38,910 nucleotides of DNA from CAZPKH01 sp964407165. GTDB lineage: Bacteria > Bacteroidota > Bacteroidia > Bacteroidales > Muribaculaceae. The stretch covers positions 1 through 38,910 of the forward strand of contig CAYOUJ010000019.1 of the NCBI GenBank assembly GCA_964407165.1, read 5' to 3'. A program made the translations under genes and the position numbers. The first letter of the stretch is position 1. Every line of letters starts with the position of its first letter. This document shows positions 38,153-38,910 of the stretch, one piece after another. The notes below the pieces were generated by a model that saw nothing but the letters and a program-made list of their open reading frames with translations, searched no databases and was not told the DNA's origin.

Positions 38153-38910
38153 ATGAATAAAAAACTTCGAGTATGCTTCTACCTGCGAAGCAATTACAAA
38201 ACTGCGGATGGTAAGACTCCCATCCTCGTCAGGCTCTATCTTAATAAGGAGCGAATTATTCTCGGCTCCTCGTCATGTGCCATTGAGGCAAACCTTTGGG
38301 ATAGTGTCAAAGGTCGTGTTAAAGGTCGTTCGATACAAGCAGCAAGTATCAACAATCAACTCGAACATATCGAAACCGACCTTATGACTATTTTCCGAAA
38401 ATATGAGTTCTCGGAAAATCTCTCACTTGACCTTATCAAGTCTGAATACTTGGGCAAAGAGGAGACCAAAGACTCCTTCCTCACCTTCTTTGCTGAGTAC
38501 CTTGCCACAATCAAGGAGGAAGTCGGCATCACACGCGCTATGGCATCAGTTGAGAAATTCACGGTGCTCAAAAAGCGTTTTGAGACCTTCATCAAGAAAC
38601 GCTATCGCCGCTCCGACCTGCTTATGGGTGAGATGACTTATAGAGTCATCAGCGAGTTCGAGCATTTCTTGCTCACCGATGGCAAGTGCTGCCACAACAC
38701 TGTTATGCGTATGTTGCGCAACTTCAAGACCGTCACTATCCGCGCTATCAAGCTCGGACTGATGAAGCAAGACCCTTTCGTCAACTATAAAATCCGCTTT
38801 GAAAAGGTTGACCGAGGCTTCCTCACAGATGAGGAGATTGAAAAACTCATAAAGAAGGAGTTTTCAATCAAACGCCTCGAACAAGTGCGTGACATCTTCG
38901 TATTCTCTAT
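38153..38910 (+). CDS. tyrosine recombinase/integrase, 5' part only (runs off the window)
   Basis: The first 252 codons are present. The N-terminal Arm DNA-binding-like domain (LRVCFYLRSNYKTADGKTP...) leads to NLWDSVKGRVKG, and a SAM-like core-binding domain (FLTFFAEYLATIKEE...HNTVMRMLRNFKTV) follows, as in Bacteroidota integrases of conjugative elements. The window stops at RDIFVFS, just before the expected catalytic Arg of the C-terminal domain, so activity cannot be judged. GC is low (24/60 and 22/60 in rows 38161 and 38341) compared with the rest. With the tRNA-Ser 333 nt upstream, it marks the left end of an integrated element. Confidence 0.9.
   Translation, partial: MNKKLRVCFYLRSNYKTADGKTPILVRLYLNKERIILGSSSCAIEANLWDSVKGRVKGRSIQAASINNQLEHIETDLMTIFRKYEFSENLSLDLIKSEYLGKEETKDSFLTFFAEYLATIKEEVGITRAMASVEKFTVLKKRFETFIKKRYRRSDLLMGEMTYRVISEFEHFLLTDGKCCHNTVMRMLRNFKTVTIRAIKLGLMKQDPFVNYKIRFEKVDRGFLTDEEIEKLIKKEFSIKRLEQVRDIFVFS

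Overview
The window comes from the chromosome of a Bacteroidota member, most likely Bacteroidales and plausibly Muribaculaceae or a relative. The phylum call rests on repeated TTTG/ATTG-N19-20-TAnnTTTG promoters and on a gene set typical of the phylum: type III glutamine synthetase, LL-diaminopimelate aminotransferase, a NagZ/beta-lactamase-fold fusion and AguA/AguB. The family guess is inference from the high GC and gene style. Most genes are GC-rich. The right end (integrase, about 40% GC by hand count) and parts of the peptide cluster are AT-richer.

Layout. (1) 203-7079, minus strand: a tight housekeeping run reading rfbD > prfC > a 78-aa protein > aguA > aguB > an M15 lipoprotein > guaA, with several ATGA/TGATG overlaps. 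(2) 7208-13721, minus: a PurF-like amidotransferase, glnN, dapL and dapF (nitrogen and lysine/peptidoglycan precursors). (3) 13906-18655, plus: an RND pump without its usual partners and a secreted GH13 amylase. (4) 18865-21317, minus: folC behind a split chromate-transporter pair. (5) 21426-27144, plus: the accessory island of greatest interest. (6) 27295-34655: a META-domain lipoprotein, then an M16 peptidase, argC and gltX on minus, then ferredoxin, ssb and a secreted 5'-nucleotidase on plus. (7) 34734-37667: a NagZ/beta-lactamase-fold fusion. (8) 37732-38910: tRNA-Ser(UGA) followed by a tyrosine recombinase cut by the window edge, the start of an integrated element.

Region 5 looks like a self-contained system that makes CXXX-repeat peptides and exports them by Tat. 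It starts with a promoter and a highly structured non-coding or leader RNA of about 300 nt. Then come two Cys-rich precursors with perfect twin-arginine leaders, a radical SAM/SPASM maturase, a second SPASM protein lacking a complete radical SAM cysteine motif, a small accessory protein, tatA, tatC, a small secreted protein and a third twin-arginine CXXX precursor. The simplest reading is that cysteine-crosslinked peptides are made and folded in the cytoplasm and then exported folded by a co-encoded Tat translocase. The biochemical product is unknown.

The window is also rich in small palindromic elements. A roughly 30-bp GC-rich palindrome sits in frame inside six protein genes, four times in tandem in tatA. 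A C8/G8-tract inverted repeat sits in frame in the M16 peptidase. ATCGAT-rich arrays lie just upstream of five genes. Two mirror-image mosaic palindromes of about 200 bp lie between convergent genes. The ArgC-like protein has Asn where the catalytic Cys should be.
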